The position numbers and the translations under genes were made by a program. The notes below the pieces were generated by a model. That model was not told the DNA's origin. It saw only the letters and a program-made list of their open reading frames with translations, and did no database searches. Positions 1 to 12,585 of a DNA stretch of 64,000 nt are shown here, in pieces. Source of the stretch: Pseudomonas sp. NFIX28. GTDB lineage: Bacteria > Pseudomonadota > Gammaproteobacteria > Pseudomonadales > Pseudomonadaceae. The stretch is from positions 124,001 through 188,000 of the forward strand of contig NZ_FNPW01000007.1 in assembly GCF_900107395.1 (NCBI RefSeq), read 5' to 3'. Position 1 is the first letter of the stretch. Every line of letters begins with the position of its first letter.

Positions 1-830
1 AACAGGCCGATCATGGCTTTTTCCATGCGGATGGCCTGGTACAGGTTGCCGTGGGTACGGGTCCAGTCGCGGGCGTAATACTGGTTTTCACCCAGTTGCT
101 GGGCGATTTCCCAGGCGGTGCGTGGCGCCTGGAACAGGTCGTCGAACTTCAGGCGCAGGCCCTGCACCTGGTCCGGCTTCCAGCGGTGCAGGCGGCCCAG
201 GTCGTCGAGGTTGGTCAGGCCCAGATAGCCGTCCAGCTCGCCGGCGCCGACATGGAAAATGCCGACCACGGTAAAGCGCTTCATGCGCGGGAACATCCCC
301 GCCGGGGTCACCGTGACCTCAGGGGCGACGAAGGTCAGCTTGTCGCCCAGGCCAACACCCAGCTTGGTCGCGGCCTTGTCGCCGATCACGATGCCGAAGC
401 TGCCGGGAGCCAGGTCGTCCAGCTTGCCCTGCTTCATGAAGTTATCGATGATCGAAACCTGGCGTTCCTTGGTCGGATCGATAGCGTTGAGCAGGACTTT
501 CTGCACCTGGCCGTTATTGGTCAGCAACCCTTGCATCTGGGTGAATGGCGCAACCGCCAGCACCTTGGGGTTCTGCTTGACCTTGTCGGCCAGGCCTTGC
601 CAGTCGCTGATCGGCTCACCGGACTCGATGGTCGCGTGGGGCACCATGCCCAGCACGCGGGTGCGCATCTCATGGTCGAAGCCATTCATCACCGACAACA
701 CGACAATCATCACGACCACGCCGAGGGCGAGTCCGATCATCGAGGTCAGGGAAATGAATGACACGAAATGATTGCGACGCTTTGCACGGGTATAACGCGT
801 GCCAATAAATACGAAGAGAGGTCTGAACAT
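1..830 (-). CDS. lolC: Lipoprotein-releasing ABC transporter permease LolC (5' part; 3' end beyond the window)
   Basis: Inner-membrane permease of the LolCDE complex, which extracts outer-membrane lipoproteins from the inner membrane and passes them to LolA. 276 codons are present (the family is about 410 residues); the gene runs off the left edge with no stop. The protein starts MFRPLFVFIGTRY, followed by one transmembrane segment at about residues 22-48 (SMIGLALGVVVMIVVLSV) and the large periplasmic MacB/FtsX-like domain; the later membrane segments would lie outside. lolD and lolE are expected further left. It is divergent from the PilZ gene. LolC and LolE are paralogues, so LolC rests on the N-terminal sequence and the remembered gene order. 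Confidence 0.88.
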   Translation of the reverse strand, partial: MFRPLFVFIGTRYTRAKRRNHFVSFISLTSMIGLALGVVVMIVVLSVMNGFDHEMRTRVLGMVPHATIESGEPISDWQGLADKVKQNPKVLAVAPFTQMQGLLTNNGQVQKVLLNAIDPTKERQVSIIDNFMKQGKLDDLAPGSFGIVIGDKAATKLGVGLGDKLTFVAPEVTVTPAGMFPRMKRFTVVGIFHVGAGELDGYLGLTNLDDLGRLHRWKPDQVQGLRLKFDDLFQAPRTAWEIAQQLGENQYYARDWTRTHGNLYQAIRMEKAMIGL

Positions 831-924
831 GTCGGGGCTTGTTCGGAGGAAAAGAAGACGTCCTTGTGGCGGGTCCTGATAAGCAGCTTTACACTCAGAC
901 CACCGCCGCTACCATGGGTTCGCC

Positions 925-1512
925 ATGTCGACATTAGATGAAGAAGATCGCCGCGAATACTACCGTATCGAGGACACGATCGCACTGGAAATTAGCCCCT
1001 TGTCCGCCCACGAAGCGGCGAGCAAGGAAGTGTTGCAGGATGCGTCGCCGCTGTTCAACCTGCTCAGCGAGCTGCATCTGAGCGAATTCGAATCGCAGCA
1101 CCTGCTGCGCCAGGTCAGCGAGCGCGACCGGACCCTGGCCAACTACCTCAAGAGCATGAACAAGCGCATCGACCTACTCAGCCAGGTAGTGGCGCAGACC
1201 GTGCTCGGCAAGTTCGGCGAGCCGCAGCGGGTGGTTCTTTCCGAGGGCGGCATCGAGTTCGAACATCACCTGTCCTATCCTGCCGGCACTCATTTGGCCG
1301 TCAAGCTGCTGCTGATGCCCCAGGCGCTGGGCCTGCTGTTGCGGGCCAAGGTCACCCACTGCGAAACCCTCAGTTTCGGCACATTCGAAATCGGCACCGA
1401 ATTCGAATCGTTGACCGACGCGCAACGCCAGCTGCTGGCTCGCTATATCCTGCAAAAGCAGGCCCAGGAACGTCGCCAGGCCCGAGAGCAGAACGACCCG
1501 GCCGCCGATTGA
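925..1512 (+). CDS. Atypical (tPilZ-like) PilZ-domain protein
   Basis: 195-residue cytoplasmic protein. The N-terminus carries an RxxxR motif (RREYYR, about residues 9-14), and the second PilZ motif appears only near residue 105 as LSEGG, preceded by valine where Asp/Asn is usual. The roughly 90 residues between are helical and rich in leucine heptads (about 42-100), an arrangement known from tetramer-forming atypical PilZ (tPilZ) proteins. Canonical PilZ domains bind cyclic di-GMP; the displaced and altered motif makes binding here uncertain. The gene sits between lolC (divergent) and glpQ (same strand, 61 bp downstream), an arrangement I remember from other Pseudomonas. The ATG at 925 is followed directly by MSTLDEEDRREYYR. 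Confidence 0.8.
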   Translation: MSTLDEEDRREYYRIEDTIALEISPLSAHEAASKEVLQDASPLFNLLSELHLSEFESQHLLRQVSERDRTLANYLKSMNKRIDLLSQVVAQTVLGKFGEPQRVVLSEGGIEFEHHLSYPAGTHLAVKLLLMPQALGLLLRAKVTHCETLSFGTFEIGTEFESLTDAQRQLLARYILQKQAQERRQAREQNDPAAD

Positions 1513-1573
1513 CCTGTGGCCCCACCGCGCAGCACTGACCATTTGATGGAAAAACTTCCGTGAAGGAGCAATC

Positions 1574-2296
1574 GTGACCCTGATTTATGGCCACCGCGGC
1601 GCTAAAGGCGAAGCACCGGAAAACACCCTGACCAGCTTCCAGGAATGCCTCAAGCATGGCGTGCGCCGTTGCGAACTGGACCTGCACCTGTCCATGGACG
1701 GCGAGCTGATGGTGATCCACGACCCAACCCTCAAGCGCACCACCGACCGCCGCGGCAAGGTGGTCGAACACACCGCCGCGGAGCTGATGACCTACGACGC
1801 CCGCAAGAGCGGCCCGGGCTGGGTCAAGCCCTGCCCGATCCCGCGCCTGGAAGAACTGTTTGAAAAGTGCGACTTCGAGCATTGGCAGCTGGAGGTCAAG
1901 AGTGCCTCGCGCACCCGCGCCGCCACCACAGTGTTGGCGATTCGCGAGATGGCGCAGCGTTTCGGCCTGCTGGACAAGGTCACCGTGACCTCCAGCTCAC
2001 GAGAAGTGCTCAAGGCCGCTATCGAACTGACGCCGGATCTGTCGCGTGGACTGGTCGCCGAATACGCCTGGCTCGACCCGTTGAAGGTCGCGCAAAACTA
2101 TGGCTGCGAGATTCTGGCGTTGAACTGGACGCTCTGCACCCCGGAGCGGCTGCAACGGGCACAGCGCCAGGGCTTGCATGTGTCGGTGTGGACAGTCAAC
2201 GAGCCTGCGCTGATGCGCAGGCTCGCCGACTTCGGCGTAGACAGCCTGATTACAGACTTTCCCGGTTTGGCCAGCGCCACTCTCGAGAATTACTGA
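1574..2296 (+). CDS. glpQ: Glycerophosphodiester phosphodiesterase
   Basis: 240-residue cytoplasmic GDPD-family enzyme that hydrolyses glycerophosphodiesters to glycerol 3-phosphate and an alcohol. The signature is clear: YGHRGAKGEAPENT at the N-terminus (HR and the metal-binding E of the PENT motif), ELDLHLSMDGELMVIHDPTL (ExD metal ligands and the second catalytic His), and a C-terminal TIM-barrel strand VSVWTVNEP followed by GVDSLITDFP. No signal peptide, so this resembles the cytoplasmic UgpQ type more than periplasmic GlpQ. The start is GTG at 1574 with the Shine-Dalgarno GAAGGAG just upstream. It is convergent with sthA. Confidence 0.9.
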   Translation: MTLIYGHRGAKGEAPENTLTSFQECLKHGVRRCELDLHLSMDGELMVIHDPTLKRTTDRRGKVVEHTAAELMTYDARKSGPGWVKPCPIPRLEELFEKCDFEHWQLEVKSASRTRAATTVLAIREMAQRFGLLDKVTVTSSSREVLKAAIELTPDLSRGLVAEYAWLDPLKVAQNYGCEILALNWTLCTPERLQRAQRQGLHVSVWTVNEPALMRRLADFGVDSLITDFPGLASATLENY

Positions 2297-2307
2297 AATC
2301 GATCTCC

Positions 2308-2332
2308 CCGGCCGGCTCAGGCCACCGGCCGG
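2308..2332. terminator. Stem-loop between convergent glpQ and sthA
   Basis: The sequence CCGGCCGG is repeated at 2308-2315 and 2325-2332; since it is self-complementary, the two copies form an 8-bp GC stem around a 9-nt loop. There is no U-tract on either side, so intrinsic termination is plausible but not proven. Confidence 0.4.
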
Positions 2333-2338
2333 AGTCGC

Positions 2339-3733
2339 TCAAAAAAGCCGGTTGAGGCCGTCGTAAGCGGCTACCCGATAGGCTTCGGCCATGGTCGGGT
2401 AGTTGAACGTGGTGTTGACGAAGTACTTCAGGGTATTGAGTTCACCCGGCTGGTTCATGATCGCCTGGCCGATGTGCACGATCTCCGACGCCTGATAACC
2501 GAAGCAGTGCACGCCCAGGACTTCCAGGGTTTCGCGGTGGAACAGGATCTTCAGCATGCCTTGCGGCTCACCGGCGATCTGCGCGCGCGCCATGCTCTTG
2601 AAGAACGCCTTGCCCACTTCGTACGGCACCTTGGCCTGGGTCAGTTCCTGCTCGTTCTTGCCGATCGAACTGATCTCCGGAATGGTGTAGATCCCGGTCG
2701 GTACATCGTTGACGAAGCGCCAGCTGCCGTTGTCGACGATGCTGCCGGCGGCCGAGCGCCCCTGGTCATGGGCGGCACTGGCCAGGCTCGGCCAGCCGAT
2801 CACGTCACCGGCACCGTAGATGTTCGGCACGCAGGTGCGGTAGTTCTCATCCACCTCGATCTGGCCACGGCTGTTGACCTTGACCCCGATGTTTTCCATG
2901 CCCAGCTTGTCGGTGTTGCCGGTCCGGCCATTGCACCAGAGCAAGGCGTCGGCCTTGATCTTCTTGCCGGACTTGAGGTGCAGGATCACGCCATTGTCGA
3001 GGCCTTCGACACGGTCGTATTCCTCGTTGTGGCGCACGGTGATGTTGTTGTTGCTGAAGTGGTAGCTCAGCGCCTGGGAGATTTCGGAATCCAGGAAGCT
3101 CAGCAACTGGCCGCGGTTGTCCACCAGCTCGACCAGCACACCCAGGCCACTGAAGATCGAGGCGTATTCACAACCAATTACCCCGGCGCCGTAAACGATG
3201 AGTTTGCGCGGGGTGTGGCCGAGGCTGAGGATGGTGTCGCTATCGTAGATACGCGGGTGGTGGAAATCGATATCGGCCGGACGATAGGGACGCGAACCGG
3301 TGGCGATGATGATGTGCTTAGCCACCAGCTTCTCGACCACGCCGTTGGCGCAGACCACTTCGACGGTCTGCTCGTCGGCGAAGCTGCCTGTGCCGAAGAA
3401 CACGTCGACCCGGTTACGCGCGTAGTAGCCGGTGCGCGAGGCCACCTGCTTGGAGATGACCTTCTCGGCGCTTTTCAACACATCAGGGAAGGAGAACCAG
3501 CGCGGCTCGCCAATGGCCCGGAACATCGGGTTGGTGTTGAACTGCATGATCTGCCGGACCGAGTGACGCAAGGCCTTGGACGGGATGGTGCCCAGGTGGG
3601 TGCAGTTACCGCCGACCTGGCGACGGCTATCGACCATCGCTACTTTGCGCCCTGCTTTCGCGGCGTTCATCGCCGCACCTTCTCCAGCGGGGCCTGAACC
3701 CAGCACCACTACGTCGTAGTTGTAGACAGCCAT
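2339..3733 (-). CDS. sthA: Soluble pyridine nucleotide transhydrogenase (Si-specific)
   Basis: 464-residue FAD flavoprotein that interconverts NADPH + NAD+ and NADP+ + NADH in the cytoplasm. It belongs to the disulfide-oxidoreductase family: an FAD-binding [10 protein letters not shown] motif at about residues 12-21, [16 protein letters not shown] at about 41-56, a second nucleotide-binding motif [11 protein letters not shown] near 180, and the FAD site [14 protein letters not shown] near 310. The redox-active second Cys of lipoamide dehydrogenases is replaced by Thr (GGNCTHLGT), the expected STH hallmark. A GC-rich inverted repeat lies just upstream of the start (about 3751-3783). The length is standard for the family. 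Confidence 0.96.
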   Translation of the reverse strand: MAVYNYDVVVLGSGPAGEGAAMNAAKAGRKVAMVDSRRQVGGNCTHLGTIPSKALRHSVRQIMQFNTNPMFRAIGEPRWFSFPDVLKSAEKVISKQVASRTGYYARNRVDVFFGTGSFADEQTVEVVCANGVVEKLVAKHIIIATGSRPYRPADIDFHHPRIYDSDTILSLGHTPRKLIVYGAGVIGCEYASIFSGLGVLVELVDNRGQLLSFLDSEISQALSYHFSNNNITVRHNEEYDRVEGLDNGVILHLKSGKKIKADALLWCNGRTGNTDKLGMENIGVKVNSRGQIEVDENYRTCVPNIYGAGDVIGWPSLASAAHDQGRSAAGSIVDNGSWRFVNDVPTGIYTIPEISSIGKNEQELTQAKVPYEVGKAFFKSMARAQIAGEPQGMLKILFHRETLEVLGVHCFGYQASEIVHIGQAIMNQPGELNTLKYFVNTTFNYPTMAEAYRVAAYDGLNRLF

Positions 3734-3934
3734 GCGTACTCCTCAGAACAGGCCGCGGCACCCGATGTGGTGCCTGCGGCTAAATCATGTCGCGGCCAGC
3801 GGCATGAAGGATCAATTTGGCTCGGTTACGAACCCGGGCACAGTCTATAGAAGCGTCAACGCCGCGCACATTAACCCTTGGTCGCGTCGCCGGCTACTTT
3901 TGCCTGCGACATCGCGCCGCGGCGCCGCGCAAGA

Positions 3935-4960
3935 TTACTGCTTTTGCCTGGCAAACAGGCGATCAAACGCGCGGTTGCTGCGTGTGACGAAGCCTGTATC
4001 GGCGCGAATCACAAAAAATGCGGCGATATCGTGTTTTTCTGCGTAGTCCCAGCCACGCTCCGGGCCGAGGATCAGCAACAGAGTCGATAGACCGTCGGCC
4101 ATTACGGCCGCGGGATGAATCACCGTGACCGAGGCCAAAGCATGTTCGACAGGTGTGCCGGTGCGGGCGTCGAAGGTGTGGGAATAACGCTGGCCGTCGC
4201 GCTGGAAATAATTGCGGTAGTCACCGGACGTCGATACCCCGTAGCCATCGATGGTGATAACCCGCTCGGCCACCTGGCGATCGTCCCGCGGCTCTTCCAG
4301 GGCAATGCGCCACGCCGAGCCGTCGGGTTTCCTGCCAACTGCCTTGAGCTCGCCAGTGGCTTCGACCAGGTAATTGTCGATGCGCATTTCCTCGAGCCTG
4401 GCGGTAATCCGGTCCACCGCATGACCGGCGGCGATGCTGTTGAAATCCACCTCGACCGCGGCGTCCTTGCACAGCTGGTCGCCCTCGATACGCAGATGGG
4501 TATAGCCGACTCGCGGCCGTACCTGCATCAGTGCCGCCTCGCTCGGCACCACCGCCCCGCGCCCCTGCGGCCCGAAACCCCAGAGGTTGAGCAACGGCTC
4601 GACCGTGAGGTCGAAGGACCCCTGGCTATCGCGCGACAACTGCTGGCCGATCTCGACCAATTGCAGGACCGCCGCGGGCATCGCCTGGCAGCTGTTGGCC
4701 GGCAGATCGTTGAAGCGCTGGATGTCCGAGTCGCTGCGGTAAGTCGACATCTGCCGATCGACCTGCGCGAGGATCTGTTCCACCTGGGCCTGCACCTCAC
4801 CCGGCGCAGCCAGGCCTGCACGCCGTACGTACTTGATGGAGTAAGTGCTGCCCATGGTCGGCCCGCCAAAACTTTCCAGCGAGTCGCCCTGATCGCATCC
4901 GCCCAGGGTCGCCATCACCGCAAGAATTGCCCACCGACGCGCCAACGTTTTACCCAGCAC
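3935..4960 (-). CDS. apbE: FAD:protein FMN transferase (ApbE lipoprotein)
   Basis: 341-residue ApbE-family enzyme, exported and lipid-anchored, which attaches FMN covalently to Thr/Ser of partner flavoproteins such as NqrB/NqrC or RnfG/RnfD. The GTG start at 4960 is chosen because GGAGG lies 7 nt upstream and it places a lipobox LGGC with Cys22; an ATG at 5008 would add 16 untypical residues. Visible motifs: MGSTYSIKYV after the lipobox, VDFNSIAAGHAVDRI, and YSHTFDARTGTPV near the C-terminus. In P. aeruginosa apbE adjoins nqrA-F and a small nqrM-like gene; neither is present on either side here, so its flavoprotein partner must be encoded elsewhere. Confidence 0.92.
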   Translation of the reverse strand: MLGKTLARRWAILAVMATLGGCDQGDSLESFGGPTMGSTYSIKYVRRAGLAAPGEVQAQVEQILAQVDRQMSTYRSDSDIQRFNDLPANSCQAMPAAVLQLVEIGQQLSRDSQGSFDLTVEPLLNLWGFGPQGRGAVVPSEAALMQVRPRVGYTHLRIEGDQLCKDAAVEVDFNSIAAGHAVDRITARLEEMRIDNYLVEATGELKAVGRKPDGSAWRIALEEPRDDRQVAERVITIDGYGVSTSGDYRNYFQRDGQRYSHTFDARTGTPVEHALASVTVIHPAAVMADGLSTLLLILGPERGWDYAEKHDIAAFFVIRADTGFVTRSNRAFDRLFARQKQ

Positions 4961-5272
4961 CGCTTCGCCTCCAGGCCATTCATGTCTTCCCGGCATAGAG
5001 CCGGACAAGGCGCGCCATTATGCGGCAACGACCGCTTGTTTGATGCACGCCGAGCCGACGCCGCCTTCCGCGAGAACACGCTTGTTCACACTAAAACCCA
5101 GCCCAGCCGCAGATGAAAAATAGCAAGCAAGCTAAGAGTTTTTGTTGCCCCGGCAGACGCATACACATATTGTTACAAACTGCCTGACCTGCAGTTTAGC
5201 CGCTCAGGCTGTGCAGCCAGGATGGGTAATGACCAGGGATTGCTTTCCAAACAGCCAAAGCGAGTGAATCAA

Positions 5273-6571
5273 ATGTCCACGACCACGGGCAAAGGCAAGG
5301 CGATCTTTCGCGTTGTCAGCGGCAACTTTCTGGAGATGTTCGACTTCATGGTCTACGGCTTTTATGCCACGGCCATCGCCAGGACCTTCTTCCCCGCCGA
5401 CAGCGCCTTCGCATCGTTGATGCTGTCACTGGCGACCTTCGGCGCCGGCTTCCTCATGCGCCCATTGGGCGCGATCTTTCTCGGGGCCTATATCGACCGC
5501 CACGGCCGTCGCAAGGGCCTGATCATCACCCTGCTGCTCATGGCCGCAGGCACCGTGCTCATTGCCTGCGTCCCGGGGTATGCCACCCTCGGTGTCGCCG
5601 CACCGCTGCTGGTGCTGCTCGGCCGTTTGCTCCAGGGGTTTTCTGCCGGGGTCGAATTGGGCGGTGTCTCGGTTTACCTGGCGGAAATTTCCACCCCGGG
5701 TCGCAAGGGCTTCTTCGTCAGCTGGCAATCGGCGAGCCAACAGGCCGCCGTGGTATTCGCCGGCCTGCTGGGCGTTGGCCTGAACCACTGGCTGAGCCCG
5801 GAACAGATGGGCGACTGGGGCTGGCGCGTGCCGTTCCTGGTGGGCTGCATGATAGTGCCGGCGATCTTCATGATCCGTCGCGCGCTGGAAGAAACCCCGG
5901 AGTTCCAGGCACGCCAGCACCGCCCTACCCTGCAGGAAATCATCCGCTCCATCGGCCAGAATTTCGGCATCGTGCTCGCCGGCATGGCACTGGTGGTGAT
6001 GACCACCGTGTCCTTCTACCTGATAACCGCCTACACCCCGACCTTCGGCAAGGCCGAACTGCAACTGTCGGACCTCGACGCCTTGCTGGTCACTGTGTGC
6101 ATTGGCCTGTCGAACTTCTTCTGGCTGCCGGTGATGGGCGCCGTATCGGACAAGGTCGGGCGCAAGCCATTGCTGCTGGCGGCGACTGTCCTGGCGATCC
6201 TCACGGCTTATCCGGCGCTGTCCTGGCTGGTGGCCAACCCGAGCTTCAGCCATTTGCTGGTCGTCGAGCTGTGGCTGTCCTTCCTTTATGGCTCGTATAA
6301 CGGCGCCATGGTGGTGGCCCTTACCGAGATCATGCCGGTGGAAGTCCGCACCACCGGCTTCTCCCTGGCCTACAGCCTGGCGACCGCTACCTTTGGCGGC
6401 TTCACGCCGGCCGCCTGCACCTACCTGATCCATGCCCTGGACAACAAGGCGGCACCGGGGATCTGGCTCAGTGGCGCGGCGGTGCTGGGCCTGATCGCGA
6501 CCCTGGTGCTGTTCCGCGGCAACAAACATGAACTGCGCACTGCGCAGGCAGCTGTGGTGGGTGGCGCCTGA
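5273..6571 (+). CDS. citA: Citrate/tricarboxylate:H+ symporter, MFS metabolite:H+ symporter type (CitA/TcuC-like)
   Basis: 432-residue inner-membrane transporter with 12 predicted membrane segments. The N-terminus ([20 protein letters not shown]) and the stretches [32 protein letters not shown] and SWQSASQQ follow the enteric citrate-proton symporter CitA closely, as I remember it, and the length matches (about 434). The substrate is probably citrate or a related tricarboxylate. The ATG at 5273 aligns with CitA; an ATG at 5222 would add 17 residues. The Shine-Dalgarno is weak. The gene is divergent from apbE and occupies the space where P. aeruginosa carries nqr genes and an amino-acid permease. 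A REP pair and a terminator follow. Confidence 0.86.
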   Translation: MSTTTGKGKAIFRVVSGNFLEMFDFMVYGFYATAIARTFFPADSAFASLMLSLATFGAGFLMRPLGAIFLGAYIDRHGRRKGLIITLLLMAAGTVLIACVPGYATLGVAAPLLVLLGRLLQGFSAGVELGGVSVYLAEISTPGRKGFFVSWQSASQQAAVVFAGLLGVGLNHWLSPEQMGDWGWRVPFLVGCMIVPAIFMIRRALEETPEFQARQHRPTLQEIIRSIGQNFGIVLAGMALVVMTTVSFYLITAYTPTFGKAELQLSDLDALLVTVCIGLSNFFWLPVMGAVSDKVGRKPLLLAATVLAILTAYPALSWLVANPSFSHLLVVELWLSFLYGSYNGAMVVALTEIMPVEVRTTGFSLAYSLATATFGGFTPAACTYLIHALDNKAAPGIWLSGAAVLGLIATLVLFRGNKHELRTAQAAVVGGA

Positions 6572-6579
6572 TCGACCTT

Positions 6580-6646
6580 CTTCGCGGGCAAGCCTCGCTC
6601 CTACAAAATCACATACGCCCCGTAGGAGCGAGGCTTGCCCGCGAAG
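6580..6646. repeat. REP-type inverted repeat pair
   Basis: Two 25-bp arms (6580-6604 and 6622-6646) are perfect inverted copies separated by 17 bp. Each contains the Pseudomonas REP core CTTCGCGGGCAAG and ends in GCTCCTAC. It lies between the stop codon of citA and the shared terminator, the usual intergenic location for REP doublets. Confidence 0.85.
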
Positions 6647-6692
6647 AGGCCCGCACCATCAATACATCTCCCAACCTGCGCCCCCACAAACA

Positions 6693-6722
6693 AAAACGCC
6701 CCGACAAGTCGGGGCGTTTTCA
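6693..6722. terminator. Bidirectional intrinsic terminator between citA and gap
   Basis: A perfect 13-bp stem (6693-6705 with 6708-6720, core CGCCCCGAC/GTCGGGGCG) flanked by A-runs and T-runs. It can terminate citA on the plus strand and gap on the minus strand. Confidence 0.9.
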
Positions 6723-6736
6723 TTTGCGGCTAAGGC

Positions 6737-8185
6737 TTAGCGCGGGAATGCAGGCGGGTTTACACCAGCCATGTCTTCCATCACGCGAACCACCTGGCAG
6801 CTGTAACCGAACTCGTTGTCGTACCAGACGTACAGAACAACGCGGTTATCCTGGGTAATGGTCGCTTCAGCGTCCACCACACCGGCGTGGCGCGAGCCTA
6901 CGAAGTCGGTGGAAACCACTTCCTGGGAATTGACGAAGTCGATCTGCTTATGCAGATCCGAGTGCAGCGCCATGTAGCGCAGGTACTCGTTCATCTCTTC
7001 GCGGGTGGCGGCTTTCTCAAGGTTCAGGTTGAGAATGGCCATCGACACGTTTGGCGTCGGAACGCGGATCGCGTTACCAGTCAGCTTGCCGGCCAGCTCA
7101 GGCAGAGCCTTGGCAGCAGCGGTGGCAGCACCGGTCTCGGTGATAACCATGTTCAGCGCGGCGCTACGGCCACGGCGATCGCCCTTGTGGAAGTTGTCGA
7201 TCAGGTTCTGGTCGTTGGTGTACGAGTGAACGGTTTCGACGTGACCGTTGACGATGCCGAACTTGTCGTTCACTGCCTTGAGCACCGGCACGATGGCGTT
7301 GGTGGTGCAGGAAGCGGCGGAAACGATCTTGTCGTCAGCGGTGATTTCGGTGTGGTTGATGCCGTGAACGATGTTCTTCAGCTTGCCTTTGCCAGGCGCG
7401 GTCAGAACGACGCGGTCGATACCCGGGCAGGTCAGGTGCTGGCCCAGGCCATCGGCGTCACGCCATACACCGGTGTTGTCCACCAGCAGCGCGTCTTTGA
7501 TGCCGTACTGGGTGTAGTCCACCTCGGTCGGGTTCTTCGCGTAGATAACCTGGATCAGGTTGCCGTTGGCGGTGATGGTGTTGTTTTCTTCGTCGATGAC
7601 GATGGTGCCGTTGAACGGACCGTGTACCGAGTCGCGACGCAGCAGGCTGGCGCGTTTGGTCAGGTCGTTCTCGGCGCCTTTGCGGACCACGATGGCACGC
7701 AGGCGCAGGCCATCGCCACCACCGGTTTTCTCGATCAGGATGCGCGCCAGCAGACGGCCGATGCGACCGAAGCCGTAAAGAACAACGTCAGTGCCTTTGC
7801 GGGCCGAAGCGTTTTGCTGGCCAACCACATCGGCCATTTCCTCGCGGACGAACTGCTCGGCTGTACGGCCGTTGCTTTCGTTGCGGAATTTGAAAGCCAA
7901 CTTGCCCAGGTCTACCGAAGCCGCGCCGAGCTTGAGCTCGCTCATGGCCTTGAGCAGTGGGAATGTTTCGTGGACGGAGAGTTCGCTGTCGTCGGCAGAA
8001 CGATGGCGAGCAAAGCGGTGAGCTTTGAGAATCGCGATGACAGACTGGTTGATCAGGCTGCGGCCATAGATCGAACTCACCACATTGTTATTGCGGTAGA
8101 GCTGACCGATAAGCGGAATCATCGCTTCTGCGAGCGCTTCACGGTCGATCCATTCACCAAGACACTGGTCGGGCTTCTGAGTCAC
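6737..8185 (-). CDS. gapB: Glyceraldehyde-3-phosphate dehydrogenase, long GapB type
   Basis: 482-residue GAPDH with an N-terminal extension of about 125 residues ahead of the Rossmann motif GFGRIGRLLARIL. The catalytic Cys sits in SAASCTTNAIVPVL, and the substrate-binding TETGAA segment is present. It oxidises glyceraldehyde 3-phosphate with NAD(P)+; in Pseudomonas the long form is generally linked with gluconeogenic growth. The GTG start at 8185 has GGAAGG 5 nt upstream; an ATG at 8200 adds five residues (MWKVP) but has no good ribosome site. The gene is divergent from mfd. Confidence 0.92.
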   Translation of the reverse strand: MTQKPDQCLGEWIDREALAEAMIPLIGQLYRNNNVVSSIYGRSLINQSVIAILKAHRFARHRSADDSELSVHETFPLLKAMSELKLGAASVDLGKLAFKFRNESNGRTAEQFVREEMADVVGQQNASARKGTDVVLYGFGRIGRLLARILIEKTGGGDGLRLRAIVVRKGAENDLTKRASLLRRDSVHGPFNGTIVIDEENNTITANGNLIQVIYAKNPTEVDYTQYGIKDALLVDNTGVWRDADGLGQHLTCPGIDRVVLTAPGKGKLKNIVHGINHTEITADDKIVSAASCTTNAIVPVLKAVNDKFGIVNGHVETVHSYTNDQNLIDNFHKGDRRGRSAALNMVITETGAATAAAKALPELAGKLTGNAIRVPTPNVSMAILNLNLEKAATREEMNEYLRYMALHSDLHKQIDFVNSQEVVSTDFVGSRHAGVVDAEATITQDNRVVLYVWYDNEFGYSCQVVRVMEDMAGVNPPAFPR

Positions 8186-8550
8186 GGGAACCTTCCACAT
8201 GTAGGGGCTGAAAAAAGGGGCTACATTATGCCGCCGAGTCCCCTGCGTAGCAATGCGCGCCTGTCGCGCAAAACGTAACATTTCCCTCCGAGAAAAAATC
8301 ACGCCCCGCTCCAGCCCAGTAAATACGCGGGTTTCAGAAAGGCCTCAATTTACGCCACAATCCCGACTTGTCTGTAACCCTCCGTAACACCACCCTGATT
8401 CGGCACTACATTTTCGCTTAAAAAGCATATTTTTTTGTCATAGCCACTACATTTTGCGCAACCGCGTAATAGACACATCAGCAACTGACAGCCGGTACGC
8501 CGGACCGCTACAATTACCGACTTTGTCGCAACGCTGGAGCTCAACCTTCC
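8186..8550. other. Divergent control region between gap and mfd
   Basis: 365 bp without a gene. It holds the promoters for gap (minus) and mfd (plus). An AT-rich core near 8415-8437 is flanked by two exact direct copies of CACTACATTTT (8404-8414 and 8445-8455), whose starts are 41 bp apart. I cannot assign a regulator to them. Confidence 0.6.
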
Positions 8551-12000
<3,450 letters not shown>

Positions 12001-12010
12001 AGGACGCCCC

Positions 12011-12574
12011 ATGCGCCTGTTTCGCTCACTGACCTTGCTCCTGACCCTGGTCGCCCCCTCGGCATTTGCCGACATGTATCAGGTCGAAATGATTCTGGTC
12101 CGGCAAAACGCGGTCCCCGCCATTGTCAGCCGCGCCGCCCCCGAAGACTGGGCTGCCGGCGCACAACGCCTGGCGGCCGACAGCCAGCGCACCCCGGCGC
12201 TGGGCAGCGTGGTCGAGAAACTCACCGCCAGCGGCGACTACAGCGTGCTGATGCACAAGGCCTGGCAGCAGCCGCTGGACGAAACCCCGGTGAAAATCGC
12301 GGTCAGCGAAGGCCGGGAACAGTTCGGCCAGTTCCCGATCGAGGGCACCCTGACCCTGAAGCTCGGACGCTTCACCGATGTGGATGCGCAGTTCTGGGTC
12401 AACCAGATCGACAGCAACGGCCTGGTGACCGCCAGCGAACGCCTGAAGCAGGAAAGCCACACCAAGAACGGCCAGCTCAACTACCTCGACAACGGCCACC
12501 TGGCCCTGCTGATCAAGATCACCTCGCTGTCGGCCCCCGCGCCACGCGAAGCGCCTCCTGAAATCGTGGACTGA
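12011..12574 (+). CDS. csiV: CsiV-family periplasmic protein
   Basis: 187-residue exported protein starting MRLFRSLTLLLTLVAPSAFA, a clear signal peptide with an AFA-D cleavage site near residue 20. The mature part begins YQVEMILVRQ and contains EGTLTLKLGRFTDVDAQFWVN, typical of the CsiV/DUF family. In Vibrio CsiV is an outer-membrane-associated partner that activates the peptidoglycan polymerase activator LpoA/PBP1a system in response to non-canonical D-amino acids; the role in Pseudomonas is inferred by family only. It follows mfd by 10 bp and precedes the SNF2 helicase by 11 bp. Confidence 0.75.
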   Translation: MRLFRSLTLLLTLVAPSAFADMYQVEMILVRQNAVPAIVSRAAPEDWAAGAQRLAADSQRTPALGSVVEKLTASGDYSVLMHKAWQQPLDETPVKIAVSEGREQFGQFPIEGTLTLKLGRFTDVDAQFWVNQIDSNGLVTASERLKQESHTKNGQLNYLDNGHLALLIKITSLSAPAPREAPPEIVD

Positions 12575-12585
12575 CAGAAGTTCCC

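Noticed and set aside
3732..4046. Plus-strand frame across the sthA-apbE gap as a residual small gene
   Set aside because: It extends antisense into the apbE end, lacks a ribosome site and resembles nothing; no NqrM-like Cys-rich tail is present on either strand.
6580..6646. Inverted repeats as ends of an insertion sequence
   Set aside because: No transposase or target duplication lies between or around the arms, and the sequence fits the REP family.
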